Shown here piece by piece: positions 1 through 6,885 of a DNA stretch of 10,133 bases (the stretch's first letter is position 1; each line of letters starts with the position of its first letter). Source of the DNA: Desulfobacterales bacterium (GTDB lineage: Bacteria > Desulfobacterota > Desulfobacteria > Desulfobacterales > C00003106); assembly GCA_030613165.1 (NCBI GenBank), contig JAUWMN010000031.1:1-10133 (forward strand), in the 5' to 3' direction. The position numbers and the translations under genes are program-made. Below the pieces are notes generated by a model that searched no databases, had not been told where the DNA came from, and saw only the letters and a program-made list of their open reading frames with translations.

Positions 1-99
1 TTTTTTCTTTACAAACGAATGGATCAGATCAACAAAATCTTCTCCGTCATCAAAACGGAGCATAAACACGCGTCCTATTTTTCCCTCGTCATATTCCAT
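1..99 (-). CDS. PPC/DUF296-type DNA-binding protein, N-terminal 33 codons (partial)
   Basis: Reading the minus strand from an ATG at 97-99 gives an open frame to the window edge, beginning MEYDEGKIGRVF and continuing through LRFDDGEDFVDLIHSFV. The pattern 'G+VF-L-aromatic-x-x-GED-hydrophobic-x-x-x-I' is how PPC-domain (DUF296) proteins begin; the family is known for small trimeric proteins related to plant AT-hook PPC proteins, with a proposed DNA-binding or ligand-sensing role. The rest of the gene, including the metal or ligand site that would test this, lies outside the window. It is codirectional with ruvB but separated by 177 bp holding a repeat and a candidate promoter, so it may be its own transcription unit. 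The ribosome-binding site is weak (AAGAAG-like). The reading frame is solid; the family call rests on 33 residues. Confidence 0.65.
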   Translation of the reverse strand, partial: MEYDEGKIGRVFMLRFDDGEDFVDLIHSFVKKK

Positions 100-125
100 A
101 ATGTGCTTCTTTTTCTTAGAGGTTG

Positions 126-154
126 ATCATAAACAGTGAGATAAAGTAACTCAA
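126..154 (-). promoter_or_regulatory. Candidate sigma70 promoter for the PPC-domain gene
   Basis: On the minus strand a -35 TTGAGT (149-154) and a -10 TATGAT (126-131, five of six consensus bases) are separated by exactly 17 bp. The predicted start site near 118 gives a leader of about 20 nt before the ATG at 99. The -35 box lies at the edge of the adjacent repeat element. No experimental support is available from sequence alone. Confidence 0.45.
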
Positions 155-270
155 CTAAAGTTTGAAGTGCCTAAAGTTTGAAGTTAAGGAGTGCGCCTTT
201 GGCGCAGTTAATCTTAAATTGACAGACTACCTTAACTTTAGGCACTTTACACTTCAAAATTTAGGCACTT
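155..270. repeat. Inverted-repeat intergenic element between ruvB and the PPC gene
   Basis: The gap is built from short repeats. CTAAAGTTTGAAGT occurs twice as a direct repeat (155-168 and 171-184). The 11-mer AAGTGCCTAAA (165-175) recurs as its exact reverse complement TTTAGGCACTT at 237-247 and again at 260-270. The two halves can pair into a long imperfect foldback. In the centre TGCGCC-TTT-GGCGCA (192-206) forms a perfect 6-bp hairpin. This layout resembles dispersed palindromic intergenic repeats I associate with Desulfobacterota genomes. There is no coding capacity and no U-tract next to the central hairpin, so it is not a convincing terminator for ruvB. Confidence 0.75.
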
Positions 271-276
271 GAGATG

Positions 277-1326
277 TCACTGTTGATTCTGATACGGGAA
301 TCCTAAATGCTTAAAGGTCTCTTCAGGTACTTTTCTCCCTTGTGATGTACGAGTGACAAATCCGATTTTCAGAAGGTACGGTTCCACTACATCCACCAGA
401 GTGTCGGTCTCTTCCTGAAGAGTAGCGGCAATCGCTTCAATGCCAACCGGCCCTCCTTGATAAAACTCAATGATGGTTTTGAGAAACCTTCGATCCAGGT
501 CTGTAAGACCCTTTTCGTCTACCCCTTCCAGGCGGAGCGCTTCTCTTACCGTCTCTTTTTGTATTGTACCGTCGGCACGGACTTGGGCAAAATCGCGTAC
601 GCGTTTTAAAAGGCGATTTACGATACGAGGAGTGCCTCGTGAACGCTTTGCGAGCTCATAGGCGCCCTCGTCATCAATGGGGATGTCAAGAAGCGCGGCA
701 GAACGTTTGACTATGAATGTCAGATCTTCGACTGAATAAAAATCGAGATTTCTGAAAATGCCAAAACGGTCACGGAGCGGAGAGGAAAGAAGCCCTACCC
801 GTGTTGTGGCCCCAACCAGAGCAAAACGTTTGAGTCTATAGCGGTGACTTCGAGCATGCACCCCTTTATCGAAAATAAAATCTACTGCAAAGTCTTCCAT
901 GGCAGGGTATAGAAGTTCTTCTACTACCTTTGGGAGGCGATGTATCTCATCGATAAACAGAATATCCCCTTCCTCAAGGTGTGTGAGGATACCGAGTAGA
1001 TCTCCTCCCTTTTCTAAGGCCGGTCCGGATGTGGATGTAAGATTTGCGCCCATTTCGTGTGCGATAATATGGGCTAATGTGGTTTTCCCGAGTCCTGGCG
1101 GCCCGTGAAACAGAATATGATCGATCGGTTCCTTACGCTTTAATGCCGCTTTAATGGCAATCTGGAGGGTTTCCACTACGCTAAGTTGACCAATATAGTC
1201 GGTAAGCGACTGCGGCCTCAGTGACAGTATTTCCGGCGTTTCATCAACAGGAAGAGTCTCTTTTGAGAGGAGGCTCTCTGTTGTAATTTCTGTTGCTGGA
1301 TGTCCGTTTGATGTATGAGGCTTCAC
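277..1326 (-). CDS. ruvB: RuvB, Holliday junction branch-migration ATPase
   Basis: RuvB is the hexameric AAA+ motor that, loaded by RuvA, pumps DNA through a Holliday junction during recombinational repair. The 349-residue protein (E. coli 336) has Walker A GPPGLGKT at 75-82, Walker B ending DEIH at 126-129, sensor 1 GATTR at 172-176, and the arginine finger in RDRFG at 185-189. A C-terminal winged-helix part follows, with GGPVG, VEPYL and the GF-x-x-RT motif. The extra length is an N-terminal tail of about 30 residues before the usual SLRP start of the conserved part. The start codon is GTG at 1324-1326, overlapping the TGA of ruvA by four bases (GTGA), with a GGGGAG ribosome-binding site at 1337-1342; this indicates translational coupling to ruvA. 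It is the last gene of the long minus-strand run. Confidence 0.98.
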   Translation of the reverse strand: MKPHTSNGHPATEITTESLLSKETLPVDETPEILSLRPQSLTDYIGQLSVVETLQIAIKAALKRKEPIDHILFHGPPGLGKTTLAHIIAHEMGANLTSTSGPALEKGGDLLGILTHLEEGDILFIDEIHRLPKVVEELLYPAMEDFAVDFIFDKGVHARSHRYRLKRFALVGATTRVGLLSSPLRDRFGIFRNLDFYSVEDLTFIVKRSAALLDIPIDDEGAYELAKRSRGTPRIVNRLLKRVRDFAQVRADGTIQKETVREALRLEGVDEKGLTDLDRRFLKTIIEFYQGGPVGIEAIAATLQEETDTLVDVVEPYLLKIGFVTRTSQGRKVPEETFKHLGFPYQNQQ

Positions 1327-1940
1327 TTGGCTGTTTCTCCCCGATAGACCTCTTCAAACAATGCTTCTGCTGAAGAGATTTCAGCTTTTCGCTTTAAAGC
1401 CGCGGAAATCATTTTCTTTGCCTCTGATTGTCTATGGCCGAGTTGGTTGACAAGGACTTCCTGTACCTGCTTTACAAAGTCTTCGATCGGTTTCAACTCT
1501 GTCTGCCCGGGCTCGCGAATCAGTGCGAACTTGCCCATTTTTCCTTCAAGGGTGGCCAAAATCTTTTTTGCGGTTCGTGGCCCTATCCCTTTCAATTTTT
1601 TTAAAGCCCCAAGGTCATGTTCTTCTATCGCGCGAGCGAGCTGTCTAACCGAAACGGTCAGCGCTTTGGCTGCCTTAAGAGGACCGATGTCTTCCACGGT
1701 TATAAAATCACGGAAGAAGTCTCTCTCTATTTCCCGGTTGAAACCGATGAGAATTGGTTTAGGCTGGCGTTCTGTCTGATGATGGTATATGTACAGCGCT
1801 ATATCATCACCTATCTGACTGCTTTCTAAATTTTTTCGTACCACGGCCGGGACAAAAATCTCGTAGCCTATCTGTTGCGTGAGGAGTACGATTCTGTCCG
1901 GTTCTTTTTTGAGAAGTTTTCCTTCTAAGTAAGCTATCAT
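1323..1940 (-). CDS. ruvA: RuvA, Holliday junction-binding subunit
   Basis: RuvA binds the four-way junction as a tetramer and loads RuvB rings. The 205-residue protein has the N-terminal OB-fold (MIAYLEGK start, GYEIFVP), two helix-hairpin-helix motifs ([14 protein letters not shown] about 81-94 and [13 protein letters not shown] about 116-128), and a C-terminal RuvB-binding helical domain after a linker. E. coli RuvA has an acidic pin (Glu55-Asp56) that probes the junction centre; here the aligned loop reads [10 protein letters not shown] (53-62), longer and with one acidic residue next to Arg. It starts with ATG, but the ribosome-binding site is weak. The 36-nt gap after ruvC holds a short inverted repeat (TATCAA/TTGATA, 1955-1968). 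The identification is secure from motifs and its position between ruvC and ruvB. Confidence 0.96.
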   Translation of the reverse strand: MIAYLEGKLLKKEPDRIVLLTQQIGYEIFVPAVVRKNLESSQIGDDIALYIYHHQTERQPKPILIGFNREIERDFFRDFITVEDIGPLKAAKALTVSVRQLARAIEEHDLGALKKLKGIGPRTAKKILATLEGKMGKFALIREPGQTELKPIEDFVKQVQEVLVNQLGHRQSEAKKMISAALKRKAEISSAEALFEEVYRGETAK

Positions 1941-1976
1941 AGTTTAAATTCTTATATCAAAATTGATAACGCTTGA

Positions 1977-2483
1977 TCAACCATTTAACTGACTTTTAAT
2001 CCTTTTTTCGTGCGAATAGCGGTACAGTCCGATGAAGGCCAACGAAAGGGCGTCGGCAGCATGGGAAGGACGGATCGGTGTTGGTCGGTTCAGGAGGTGA
2101 CGAACAGCTTTTTCGACCTGGCTTTTGGTGGCGCTGCCGTTTCCGGTAAGAACCTGTTTTGCCTCCCTGACGGCTATCTCTATGGTTGGAATACCGTTAA
2201 GATGCCCTGAAAGTAAGAGCACACCGCAGACCTTGCCGAGAGTAATTCCGGAATTAGGATATTTTTCAAGGGAAAAGATATCCTCAATAACCATGAGATC
2301 GGGGTGTTCCTTTTTTATAATTTTTTGGATTTCACAGTAGATATGGTGCAAGCGACTTGCGAGGGTTTTTTCTTTAGAGGTCCGGATCGTGCCAAAAGCG
2401 TAATCTGATGTCTGATTTTCATTTCCACAAATAATGGCAACCCCTGTATTTGCCAGACCAGGGTCAATACCGATGACTTTCAA
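1977..2483 (-). CDS. ruvC: RuvC, Holliday junction resolvase
   Basis: RuvC is the dimeric, Mg-dependent endonuclease that cuts Holliday junctions symmetrically. The 168-residue protein (E. coli 173) has the RNase H-like fold signature: catalytic Asp7 in GIDPG, Glu67 in VIED, and the C-terminal pair in SHAADAL (His141, Asp144). E. coli has Asp in place of His141, but His is a known natural alternative, as in Thermus RuvC, so the active site looks intact. The start is TTG at 2481-2483, directly after the TAA of cpoB with no base between; an AGGA eight bases upstream, inside cpoB, supports it and no in-frame ATG competes. This arrangement points to translation coupled to cpoB. The gene is complete. 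Confidence 0.97.
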   Translation of the reverse strand: MKVIGIDPGLANTGVAIICGNENQTSDYAFGTIRTSKEKTLASRLHHIYCEIQKIIKKEHPDLMVIEDIFSLEKYPNSGITLGKVCGVLLLSGHLNGIPTIEIAVREAKQVLTGNGSATKSQVEKAVRHLLNRPTPIRPSHAADALSLAFIGLYRYSHEKRIKSQLNG

Positions 2484-3347
2484 TTACTTCATCCTGCTTA
2501 ACTTTTTTTCTGCTATTTCCGCTTCTTTTGAATTCGGAAACTTCCGTATTAATTCCTTTAATATAAGCCGGGCGTTCCCTTTGTCATCTATACTATGAAA
2601 TGCAAGTCCTTGTTTCAGAAGAGCGCTCGGCACCTTATTCCCATTTGGATATTTTTCAATCACTTTTTGATATGCCAGGATGGCTTTTTCATACCATTTT
2701 TCATGATAATACGTCTCACCTATCCAGAACTGCGCATTATCGGCTTTTTTAGATTTGGGATTTTCATTTAAGAATGTTTGAAATTGTTCGCGTGCTTTAT
2801 CGTAATTCCCTTCATCAAAAAGTTTTTTGGCCGCGGCATAGAGATTGTCTCCTGTTAGCTTTTTCGCGGGGGGGACCTTGTCGAGCGTGGCTGATTCTGC
2901 TGCCGAAGGTATTGTGCTTTCCGCGGATTCCATCCCGAGATATGCTTCTATATGAAGTAATCGTTTCATAATGGCTTGAGTTGTTTCATCCAGCTTTGAC
3001 CGATATTTGTTGCTTTTTTGGGCGGATGTTTCTAAAAGGTGTGTGTTTTTTTCTAAATAACCTTGAAGCTTGGCCACCTCTTCTCGAAGCTCGAGTAAAA
3101 GCGATCTCAGCTCTGCCTGGGTGGTACGAAGCTTCTTTTTTTCCTTATTCCATTCATTAAGGTGTGCTTTTAGGTCGGCTTTAATCTTAGTGATGTCTTT
3201 TGTCTGCGAGGAGATTTTGTGGCTTAGATTAGATCTGGTTATTAAAAGATCTTTTTTGAGAGCGCAACCGGAGAGCAGGAACACAGAACCGGTTAACAAC
3301 AACGTGCCAACAATTATACTCCCGAACTTAATTATTCTATGATGCAT
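2484..3347 (-). CDS. cpoB: CpoB/YbgF, Tol-Pal accessory TPR lipoprotein
   Basis: CpoB (YbgF) coordinates the Tol system with peptidoglycan synthesis at the division site. I place the start at the ATG 3345-3347, behind GAGG with five bases between, giving 287 residues; an in-frame GTG at 3396-3398 would add 17 polar residues ahead of the signal sequence and is less likely. A hydrophobic signal ends in the lipobox LSGC with Cys28. A long charged coiled coil (about 31-135) matches the family's trimerisation region, then a variable linker, then about three TPR-like repeats (about 165-285) with NPKSKKADNAQFWIGETYY and EKYPNGNKVPSALLKQG. E. coli CpoB is soluble in the periplasm; this one is predicted to be lipidated, and Ala at +2 predicts outer-membrane sorting. 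It follows pal after a hairpin-containing gap and abuts ruvC. Confidence 0.92.
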   Translation of the reverse strand: MHHRIIKFGSIIVGTLLLTGSVFLLSGCALKKDLLITRSNLSHKISSQTKDITKIKADLKAHLNEWNKEKKKLRTTQAELRSLLLELREEVAKLQGYLEKNTHLLETSAQKSNKYRSKLDETTQAIMKRLLHIEAYLGMESAESTIPSAAESATLDKVPPAKKLTGDNLYAAAKKLFDEGNYDKAREQFQTFLNENPKSKKADNAQFWIGETYYHEKWYEKAILAYQKVIEKYPNGNKVPSALLKQGLAFHSIDDKGNARLILKELIRKFPNSKEAEIAEKKLSRMK

Positions 3348-3400
3348 GACAACCTCATTTTTCAAAGATCCCAAGCCACGTCTTTTGGGCGTGGGCACGG

Positions 3401-3437
3401 ATGCTTGATGCCCCCCTTACAGGAGGGCATCAAGCAC
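3401..3437 (-). promoter_or_regulatory. Strong intercistronic hairpin between pal and cpoB
   Basis: GCTTGATGCCC (3403-3413) and GGGCATCAAGC (3425-3435) are perfect inverted copies. The pairing continues inward with one G-U wobble in the minus-strand RNA, down to a 3-nt loop at 3418-3420, for roughly 15-17 base pairs. No U-rich tract follows in the direction of transcription, so this is not a standard Rho-independent terminator. It may protect the 3' end of pal mRNA, mark a processing site, or lower read-through into cpoB-ruvCAB. A smaller hairpin (CCACG/CGTGG, about 3376-3394) follows before the cpoB start. Confidence 0.8.
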
Positions 3438-3441
3438 GGTG

Positions 3442-4014
3442 TTACTCTATGACAAAATGAGCCCTCCTGTTCTTGGCCCATGCTTCTTCGTTGTGTCCCG
3501 GATCAAACGGACGCTCTTCTCCATAGCTGACAGTAGTAAGCCTGCCGGCCGAGATCCCAAGGTCTACCAAAAACCTTTTGGCGCTTTCCGCGCGTCGATC
3601 CCCTAATGCCAGGTTATAGTCGTTGGTGCCCCGTTCGTCACAATGTCCTTCTATGGTGACAGCGGCACCCCGAGTCATAGAGAGCCACTCCGCCTTCTCC
3701 TTCAAAATTTCCCTTGCTTCCGGCAGAAGACTTGATTTATCAAATTCAAAGTGAATGTCTTGATTAACAAACCTGTCTCGGAGAACTCCTTCTCTTTCAG
3801 CCAACTCTTGCGCGCTCAATTGTTCTTCAGTGAGACCCTCCTCCTCTTCTATCTCTTCTATTTGCATGTCTGCAGCAGGCATTTCTTCTTCTGTCACGAC
3901 CTCCTGCATCTCTGAGGGTTCTGACTTTACTTTGGTTTTAGCACAGGACACTGCAAACAGGAGAGACGAAATTGCCAATAAAAGGATAAAATACGTTCCT
4001 AATCTTTTAGCCAT
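3442..4014 (-). CDS. pal: Pal, peptidoglycan-associated outer-membrane lipoprotein
   Basis: Pal anchors the outer membrane to peptidoglycan and is repositioned by TolB and the TolQRA motor during division. The 190-residue protein (E. coli 173) has a lipoprotein signal ending AVSC, Cys24, followed by Ala, consistent with outer-membrane sorting. Residues 31-78 form a strongly acidic linker (18 Asp/Glu, one Arg). The OmpA-like domain (85-190) contains [11 protein letters not shown], the peptidoglycan-binding GHCDERGT (123-130, Asp126) and [11 protein letters not shown], and NRR at 182-184. The ATG is preceded by an eleven-base match to the Shine-Dalgarno region (4021-4031), the strongest ribosome-binding site in the window, as expected for an abundant structural lipoprotein. 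The gap upstream of it holds a mobile-type repeat and a possible separate promoter. Confidence 0.97.
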   Translation of the reverse strand: MAKRLGTYFILLLAISSLLFAVSCAKTKVKSEPSEMQEVVTEEEMPAADMQIEEIEEEEGLTEEQLSAQELAEREGVLRDRFVNQDIHFEFDKSSLLPEAREILKEKAEWLSMTRGAAVTIEGHCDERGTNDYNLALGDRRAESAKRFLVDLGISAGRLTTVSYGEERPFDPGHNEEAWAKNRRAHFVIE

Positions 4015-4020
4015 TCAGTT

Positions 4021-4031
4021 TCACCTCCTTT
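4021..4031 (-). promoter_or_regulatory. Very strong Shine-Dalgarno sequence of pal
   Basis: The minus strand reads AAAGGAGGTGA six bases before the pal ATG, nearly the full complement of the 16S rRNA 3' end. The other tol genes in the run have weak or partial sites, so pal is probably translated much more than its neighbours. Confidence 0.85.
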
Positions 4032-4034
4032 CAT

Positions 4035-4071
4035 ATATAATAGTTATTAAAAGTGATTATGAAGCTGTCAA
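4035..4071 (-). promoter_or_regulatory. Candidate internal promoter for pal
   Basis: A perfect -35 TTGACA lies at 4066-4071 on the minus strand. The -10 is less clear: the A/T-rich stretch TAATAACTATTATAT (4035-4049) begins 16 bp further on and offers several partial matches. The leader would be only about 20 nt. The -35 shares its first base with the direct repeat flanking the adjacent mobile-type element, so the element lies directly upstream of this promoter. Confidence 0.4.
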
Positions 4072-4075
4072 GTAT

Positions 4076-4233
4076 TGATGAATTCGTAAAAAGTCTGATA
4101 CTCTGTCACTCCCGCGCAGGCGGGAGTCCAGAACCGACTGATATTACTGGATTCCCGCTCCCCGATCGGGTCGAGGACAAGCTTCGCGGGAATGACGACA
4201 TGGAGTGCTTGGCGACTTCTTACGAATTCATCA
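4076..4233. mobile_element. Miniature inverted-repeat element (MITE-like, 158 bp) between tolB and pal
   Basis: The ends are 20-bp terminal inverted repeats with one mismatch: TGATGAATTCGTAAAAAGTC at 4076-4095 against the reverse complement of 4214-4233. The five bases AGTAT occur immediately outside both ends (4071-4075 and 4234-4238), as a target-site duplication would; the direct repeat can be extended to TCAAGTATT if the innermost bases are counted. The interior is itself palindromic, with CTCCCGC/GCGGGAG and GATTCCCGC/GCGGGAATGAC blocks of the type seen in dispersed intergenic repeats of many Gram-negative genomes. There is no transposase; open frames through it are translations of the palindrome. 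It would need a transposase acting in trans. Confidence 0.85.
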
Positions 4234-4285
4234 AGTATTAAATTGATAAGATAACACAACATCTACACATTGACCAGAAGTTTTG

Positions 4286-5599
4286 TTATCTGGGAGACCA
4301 CCGGGGGGAGGTTTGCTCTCCTGACAGAATCAGAAGGCGACGTTGATCCGCTCCGTTGGCATTCATTACATATATACGTTCCGCCCCTTCCCTTGTTGAA
4401 CTGAAAGCAATTAATGTGCCGTCCGGTGACCATGTCGGCGATTCATTATCCCCTGTGTCTCTGGTCAATTGGTACGGTCCCTCACCGTCCACGCCTATAA
4501 TAAAGATATTGAAGTGGCTGTTTGTCACACCGGAATAGGCGATAAAGTCTCCTCGTGGGGACCATTCCGGAGTCGTGTTATAGCTCCCCTCATAAGTTAG
4601 ACGTCTCACCTGATTCTTGTCCAGGTCTTTTATATAAATTTGCGGTGTTCCTGATCTATTGGACACAAAAGCGAACTTTTTTCCGTCCGGAGACCATGTG
4701 GGAGAGGTATCTATTCCCCAATTGTATGTTAGTCTTTTAATAATCTTCCCGGAACTGGTCAATAGATAAATTTCCGGATTCCCGTCTTTGGAAAAAGTGG
4801 CAGAGAGCAAAGACTGTATGGGTTCCCATACAGGTGTAGTGTTCAACCCCTTAAAGGCTATAACTTTTCCCGGCAGGTTTTTACTTACATGTTTGATATA
4901 GATATCAGGCTTTTTCTTGCGATAAGCCGTATATGCAATCCACTGGGCATCAGGCGACCAGGCCGGGGAGAGGGTAATATTCTTTGTGGTTGTAAACTGT
5001 CTTATATTGTAACCGTCGAAGTCGGCCAGGTAGATTTCTTTGTTGCCGGTGGTGGTTGACACAAAGGCGATCTGAGTATTGAACACCCCTTTGGCGCCTG
5101 TGAGGTGATATATGATTTCGTTGCAAAATCTACGTATTATTTTACGCCTGTCGCCAATATGTCCGGTATATCGTTTCCCGATGATCAGACGTCTGCCAAA
5201 GATGTCAAAGAGACGGAGTTCTATCTTTAGAATACCGTTCTTATAGCTGATTCCTCCGTTGATCAATAATTCCGCGCCAATAGATCTCCAGTTCTCAAAT
5301 TGAATCAAATCCCTTGTCAGCCCTGCTTTCTGGGGGTCTACCAGGAAGCTGTCAGGATCAAGTAGCTTGAAAAAGCCGGTAAATGAGAGTGTGTCTCCCA
5401 ATAATTCGGCAAGTTCCTTCATCAGATACTGGTGTCTATTGTCAATCCCTAAGTTTTTCAATGTAGGTATTGCTGGTGGGAGTTTTTTTAGATAGGGAGA
5501 ATTGATATCGATGTATACTCTCGCGGCTGCCGGAAATGCCACGATAGATATGAGCAAGGTAAGGGTGACGGAAAGTATTAATCTTTTTTTATTCCACAT
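4286..5599 (-). CDS. tolB: TolB, periplasmic beta-propeller of the Tol-Pal system
   Basis: TolB shuttles between TolA and Pal, releasing Pal from peptidoglycan under TolQRA control. The 437-residue protein (E. coli 430) has a Sec signal peptide with likely cleavage after Ala26 (PAAA-RVYIDI). An N-terminal alpha/beta domain follows (about 27-165), then a six-bladed propeller. The blade motif W-S-P recurs at 214, 302, 346, 390 and 434, with a degenerate WEP at 258, each preceded by patterns such as SPTWSPDG or TTPEWSPRG and followed by an IY-like strand. The ATG lies four bases after the tolA stop, with only a weak ribosome-binding site, so translation is probably coupled to tolA. It is complete. 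The repeat element between it and pal leaves the coding sequence intact. Confidence 0.97.
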   Translation of the reverse strand: MWNKKRLILSVTLTLLISIVAFPAAARVYIDINSPYLKKLPPAIPTLKNLGIDNRHQYLMKELAELLGDTLSFTGFFKLLDPDSFLVDPQKAGLTRDLIQFENWRSIGAELLINGGISYKNGILKIELRLFDIFGRRLIIGKRYTGHIGDRRKIIRRFCNEIIYHLTGAKGVFNTQIAFVSTTTGNKEIYLADFDGYNIRQFTTTKNITLSPAWSPDAQWIAYTAYRKKKPDIYIKHVSKNLPGKVIAFKGLNTTPVWEPIQSLLSATFSKDGNPEIYLLTSSGKIIKRLTYNWGIDTSPTWSPDGKKFAFVSNRSGTPQIYIKDLDKNQVRRLTYEGSYNTTPEWSPRGDFIAYSGVTNSHFNIFIIGVDGEGPYQLTRDTGDNESPTWSPDGTLIAFSSTREGAERIYVMNANGADQRRLLILSGEQTSPRWSPR

Positions 5600-5603
5600 A
5601 TGA

Positions 5604-6455
5604 TTATTGACTTACACTTTTTTGCAATTCAGAAAGGTTAAACCTAAAACCGACTTCATAATAAGGGCGTGGATATCCTTCGGGCAGAGGCGGAAGGGGG
5701 CTGGCCTTTTTGATTGCTCTGAAGACTGAATCGTCAAAAAAATTGTTTCCCGACCTTTCTTCAAACCACAAGTCTCTTATTTGACCATCTTTCATGATCT
5801 TTGTTATGATTGTTGCTTCAAGGTTAGTTCTCCCCTGTGCCAATTGATTCGAGAATGCCCATTGTTGTTGGATTTGATGCCATATTTCGGCGTTATAGAT
5901 ATCCAGAAGCTGCAAATCTCTTGCCTTGTCAGCCGCGCCGTTAACTACCCCTTCTTCCTGAGCCGCGACTTGCTCTTTTAATTTGTTTATGGCTGACACA
6001 ACCTGTCTGGACCTTGAGCGTGGAAGTTCTTTTTCGATTCGCTCTATAGCGGTCTTGACCGCTTTGATTGCTTTGTATGTTCTCTCCTTCAATGATTTCT
6101 TAACACTTAAGGGCTTTTTTGTCAGGGATACCTTTTTGCTGACAGTTGTTTTTGTTCTCTTTTTTGATCTTAGTTCAGGCCTTGGAGCTGTTTTCTCCGG
6201 CAGGGCGCTTGCAAGAGGCGATTTTTGAACCACTTTGGATGGAACTGCCCCTCGCGGTTTTGCTGCGGGGAGGGTTACCAGATCGACCTTGACCGCTTTT
6301 GGCGTAAAAATCGGACGAGGGCCTAACTTCGGGGTGAAAATAACAGCCGTGAATAAAACAAGATGACATGCCGCCGCAAGAACAGCCATCCGGACCAGTA
6401 TCCGGTTTTCTCTGATGGTATCTTCCGGAAAGGAATAGAGTTGCTCATGTGTCAT
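5604..6455 (-). CDS. tolA: TolA-type periplasm-spanning energy transducer (TonB/TolA C-terminal domain)
   Basis: TolA is anchored in the inner membrane by TolQR and reaches across the periplasm to TolB and Pal. The 283-residue protein is far shorter than E. coli TolA (421). It has a cytoplasmic N-terminus, one membrane segment (about 22-41), a proline/lysine-rich basic stretch (about 42-125), a charged helical part (about 126-182), and a TonB/TolA C-terminal domain (about 183-275) with IWHQIQQQW, ATIITKIMKDGQI and SVFRAIKKASPLPPLPEGY. The membrane helix keeps a His (His31) but has Ala27 where the TolA/TonB S-x-x-x-H motif has Ser. The start is ATG, 7 nt after tolR, with no strong ribosome-binding site. 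Between tolR and tolB, TolA is the natural call, although the C-terminal domain alone cannot separate TolA from TonB. Confidence 0.9.
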   Translation of the reverse strand: MTHEQLYSFPEDTIRENRILVRMAVLAAACHLVLFTAVIFTPKLGPRPIFTPKAVKVDLVTLPAAKPRGAVPSKVVQKSPLASALPEKTAPRPELRSKKRTKTTVSKKVSLTKKPLSVKKSLKERTYKAIKAVKTAIERIEKELPRSRSRQVVSAINKLKEQVAAQEEGVVNGAADKARDLQLLDIYNAEIWHQIQQQWAFSNQLAQGRTNLEATIITKIMKDGQIRDLWFEERSGNNFFDDSVFRAIKKASPLPPLPEGYPRPYYEVGFRFNLSELQKSVSQ

Positions 6456-6462
6456 TAAAAAA

Positions 6463-6885
6463 TCAGTTTATGCCTTTTGTTTCTTGAAGTGGCTCGGTGA
6501 CCATACCAAGCTTTTCAATACCCGCGTTTTTGATCTCGGACATTACCCTAACAACAATGCCGTACGGTACTCCCTTATCAGCACGTAGATAAACTCCCAC
6601 GCCTGAACGGCCCTCGCGTATCTTTTTCAATTTTAATTGAAGTCCATCCAATGTTACTTTGTAATCATTTATAAAAATTTGTTGTACTCTGTCGATCGTG
6701 ACAATCAATGGTTCCTCGCCAAGGGGGAGCCCCTCCGACGTTGTTTGCGGGAGTGAAACATCTACCCCCTGCGTCATCATGGGCGCGGCAACCATAAAGA
6801 TAATCAACAGAACCAACATTACATCCACAAGCGGGGTAACGTTGATTTCCGACATCAAATTTTTGTCGTTATTCAACCCTGCCAT
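6463..6885 (-). CDS. tolR: TolR, inner-membrane proton-channel subunit
   Basis: TolR (ExbD/TolR family) works with TolQ to harvest the proton gradient and energise TolA. At 140 residues it matches E. coli TolR (142). It has a short cytoplasmic N-terminus, the conserved [20 protein letters not shown] signature with the membrane Asp21 that carries protons, and a periplasmic domain from about 42 to 140 containing [17 protein letters not shown] and [15 protein letters not shown]. Its ATG lies inside the end of tolQ (17-nt overlap) and no clear ribosome-binding site is visible, indicating translational coupling. It precedes tolA by 7 nt. No anomaly in the protein. Confidence 0.97.
   Translation of the reverse strand: MAGLNNDKNLMSEINVTPLVDVMLVLLIIFMVAAPMMTQGVDVSLPQTTSEGLPLGEEPLIVTIDRVQQIFINDYKVTLDGLQLKLKKIREGRSGVGVYLRADKGVPYGIVVRVMSEIKNAGIEKLGMVTEPLQETKGIN

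Noticed and set aside
192..206. TGCGCC-TTT-GGCGCA hairpin as a Rho-independent terminator of ruvB
   Set aside because: The stem is short and no U-run follows on the minus strand; it is better explained as the centre of the surrounding repeat.
155..270. CRISPR-type array
   Set aside because: Repeat units are 11-14 bp, occur in both orientations and lack regular spacers; this is an inverted-repeat element.
3348..3398. Upstream GTG start extending CpoB by 17 residues
   Set aside because: The extension is polar and precedes a complete lipoprotein signal; the ATG at 3345-3347 has a well-spaced GAGG and gives a normal signal-peptide N-terminus.
4053..4262. Small open frames on both strands between tolB and pal
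   Set aside because: They are translations of the palindromic repeat (the WTPACAGVT-type peptide is a common artefact of such repeats), with no ribosome-binding site; the DNA is explained by the element.
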